Source: Lachnospiraceae bacterium
GTDB lineage: Bacteria > Bacillota > Clostridia > Lachnospirales > Lachnospiraceae
DNA: 22,295 bases
Assembly: GCA_900771995.1 (NCBI GenBank)
Contig: CAAGQC010000085.1
Location: 1 to 22,295, forward strand
Reading direction: 5' to 3'
In this document: piece after piece, positions 22,081 to 22,295 of the stretch
Layout: every line of letters begins with the position of its first letter
How positions within the stretch are numbered: position 1 is the stretch's first letter
Translations under genes and position numbers: made by a program
The notes under the pieces: model-generated
The model's input: only the letters and a program-made list of their open reading frames with translations
What the model was told of the DNA's origin: nothing
The model's database searches: none

Positions 22081-22295
22081 ATGGCAATTAAGATTGCACT
22101 TGCAGGTAACCCTAACTGCGGTAAAACAACACTTTTCAACGCTCTGACCGGTTCCAACCAGTTCGTAGGTAACTGGCCCGGCGTAACCGTTGAGAAGAAG
22201 GAAGGTAAATTAAAGAAACAGTACGGCGGTAACGGTGATGACGTAATCATCATGGACTTACCCGGTATTTACTCCCTGTCTCCGTATACTCTGGA
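22081..22295 (+). CDS. feoB: Ferrous iron transport protein B FeoB, 3'-partial
   Basis: The first 71 residues of FeoB are visible, carrying the GTPase motifs: G1 GNPNCGKTT (residues 9-17), the G2 region FVGNWPGVTVEKKEG, and G3 DLPGIYSLSPY. FeoB is the inner-membrane Fe(II) transporter with a cytoplasmic G domain; its transmembrane part would lie beyond the window. GAGGAAAGAGG lies 7 bases before the ATG at 22081. The two FeoA genes upstream supply its small partners. Confidence 0.96.
   Translation, partial: MAIKIALAGNPNCGKTTLFNALTGSNQFVGNWPGVTVEKKEGKLKKQYGGNGDDVIIMDLPGIYSLSPYTL

Noticed and set aside
1..22295. CRISPR array, tRNA, rRNA or prophage genes
   Set aside because: No regularly spaced repeats, no tRNA cloverleaf or rRNA sequence, and no phage or transposase genes were seen on either strand.

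Overview
The window looks like a chromosomal segment of a Clostridia-class bacterium, most likely a motile member of the Lachnospiraceae. This rests on mid-range GC with strong GGAGG ribosome sites, a DUF6033-type protein behind a flagellar-type promoter, a PocR-domain chemoreceptor, BlaR1-like M56 proteins with large sensor ectodomains, and a feoA-feoA-feoB iron cluster. The genus cannot be fixed from sequence reading alone.

Layout. (1) 1-3143 is a signalling and surface region. It holds the 3' part of a GGDEF-EAL c-di-GMP phosphodiesterase broken by a one-base frameshift exactly at its EAL motif, then a remnant of a membrane diguanylate cyclase that loses its GGDEF domain at palindromic intergenic repeats, then an orphan type IV pilin-like gene and a small soluble PocR-MCP receptor. 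(2) 3177-5257 is a self-contained two-gene operon with a sigma-D/sigma-28 (flagellar class) promoter and a strong terminator. It encodes a DUF6033-like protein and an unrecognised partner. (3) 5324-10461 is metabolic and regulatory. It holds a DJ-1/PfpI protein, a membrane-anchored SAM methyltransferase and a TetR repressor that appear to share an operator, and the PLP synthase genes pdxS-pdxT facing a MocR/PdxR-type regulator.

(4) 10479-16268 is a membrane-sensor cluster. It holds a small one-helix protein and two tandem paralogues. The second is a full BlaR1-like M56 metalloprotease with a large ectodomain. The first is the same protein with the protease section removed, leaving one helix plus the ectodomain. 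No BlaI-type repressor is present. (5) 16354-18980 holds a perfect 18-bp hairpin terminator whose 3' arm supplies the -35 of the next promoter, an AAA_14/DUF4143 ATPase, a lipoprotein with a PQQ-like repeat look, and a convergent TspO gene. (6) 19035-20683 holds a MATE exporter with a structured leader carrying two near-identical extended -10 elements. (7) 20709-22295 is iron uptake: a short DtxR-family regulator divergent from feoA-feoA-feoB. The feo promoter carries a perfect 18-bp palindrome over its -10 and a Fur-like box just downstream. A 151-bp MITE-like palindromic element sits between the second feoA and feoB, and feoB runs off the window.

The most promising leads are the flagellar-class DUF6033 operon, the protease-less M56 paralogue, the two-layer feo control with its inserted element, and the shared TetR operator. 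All functional calls are by recognition of families and motifs; no search was run.
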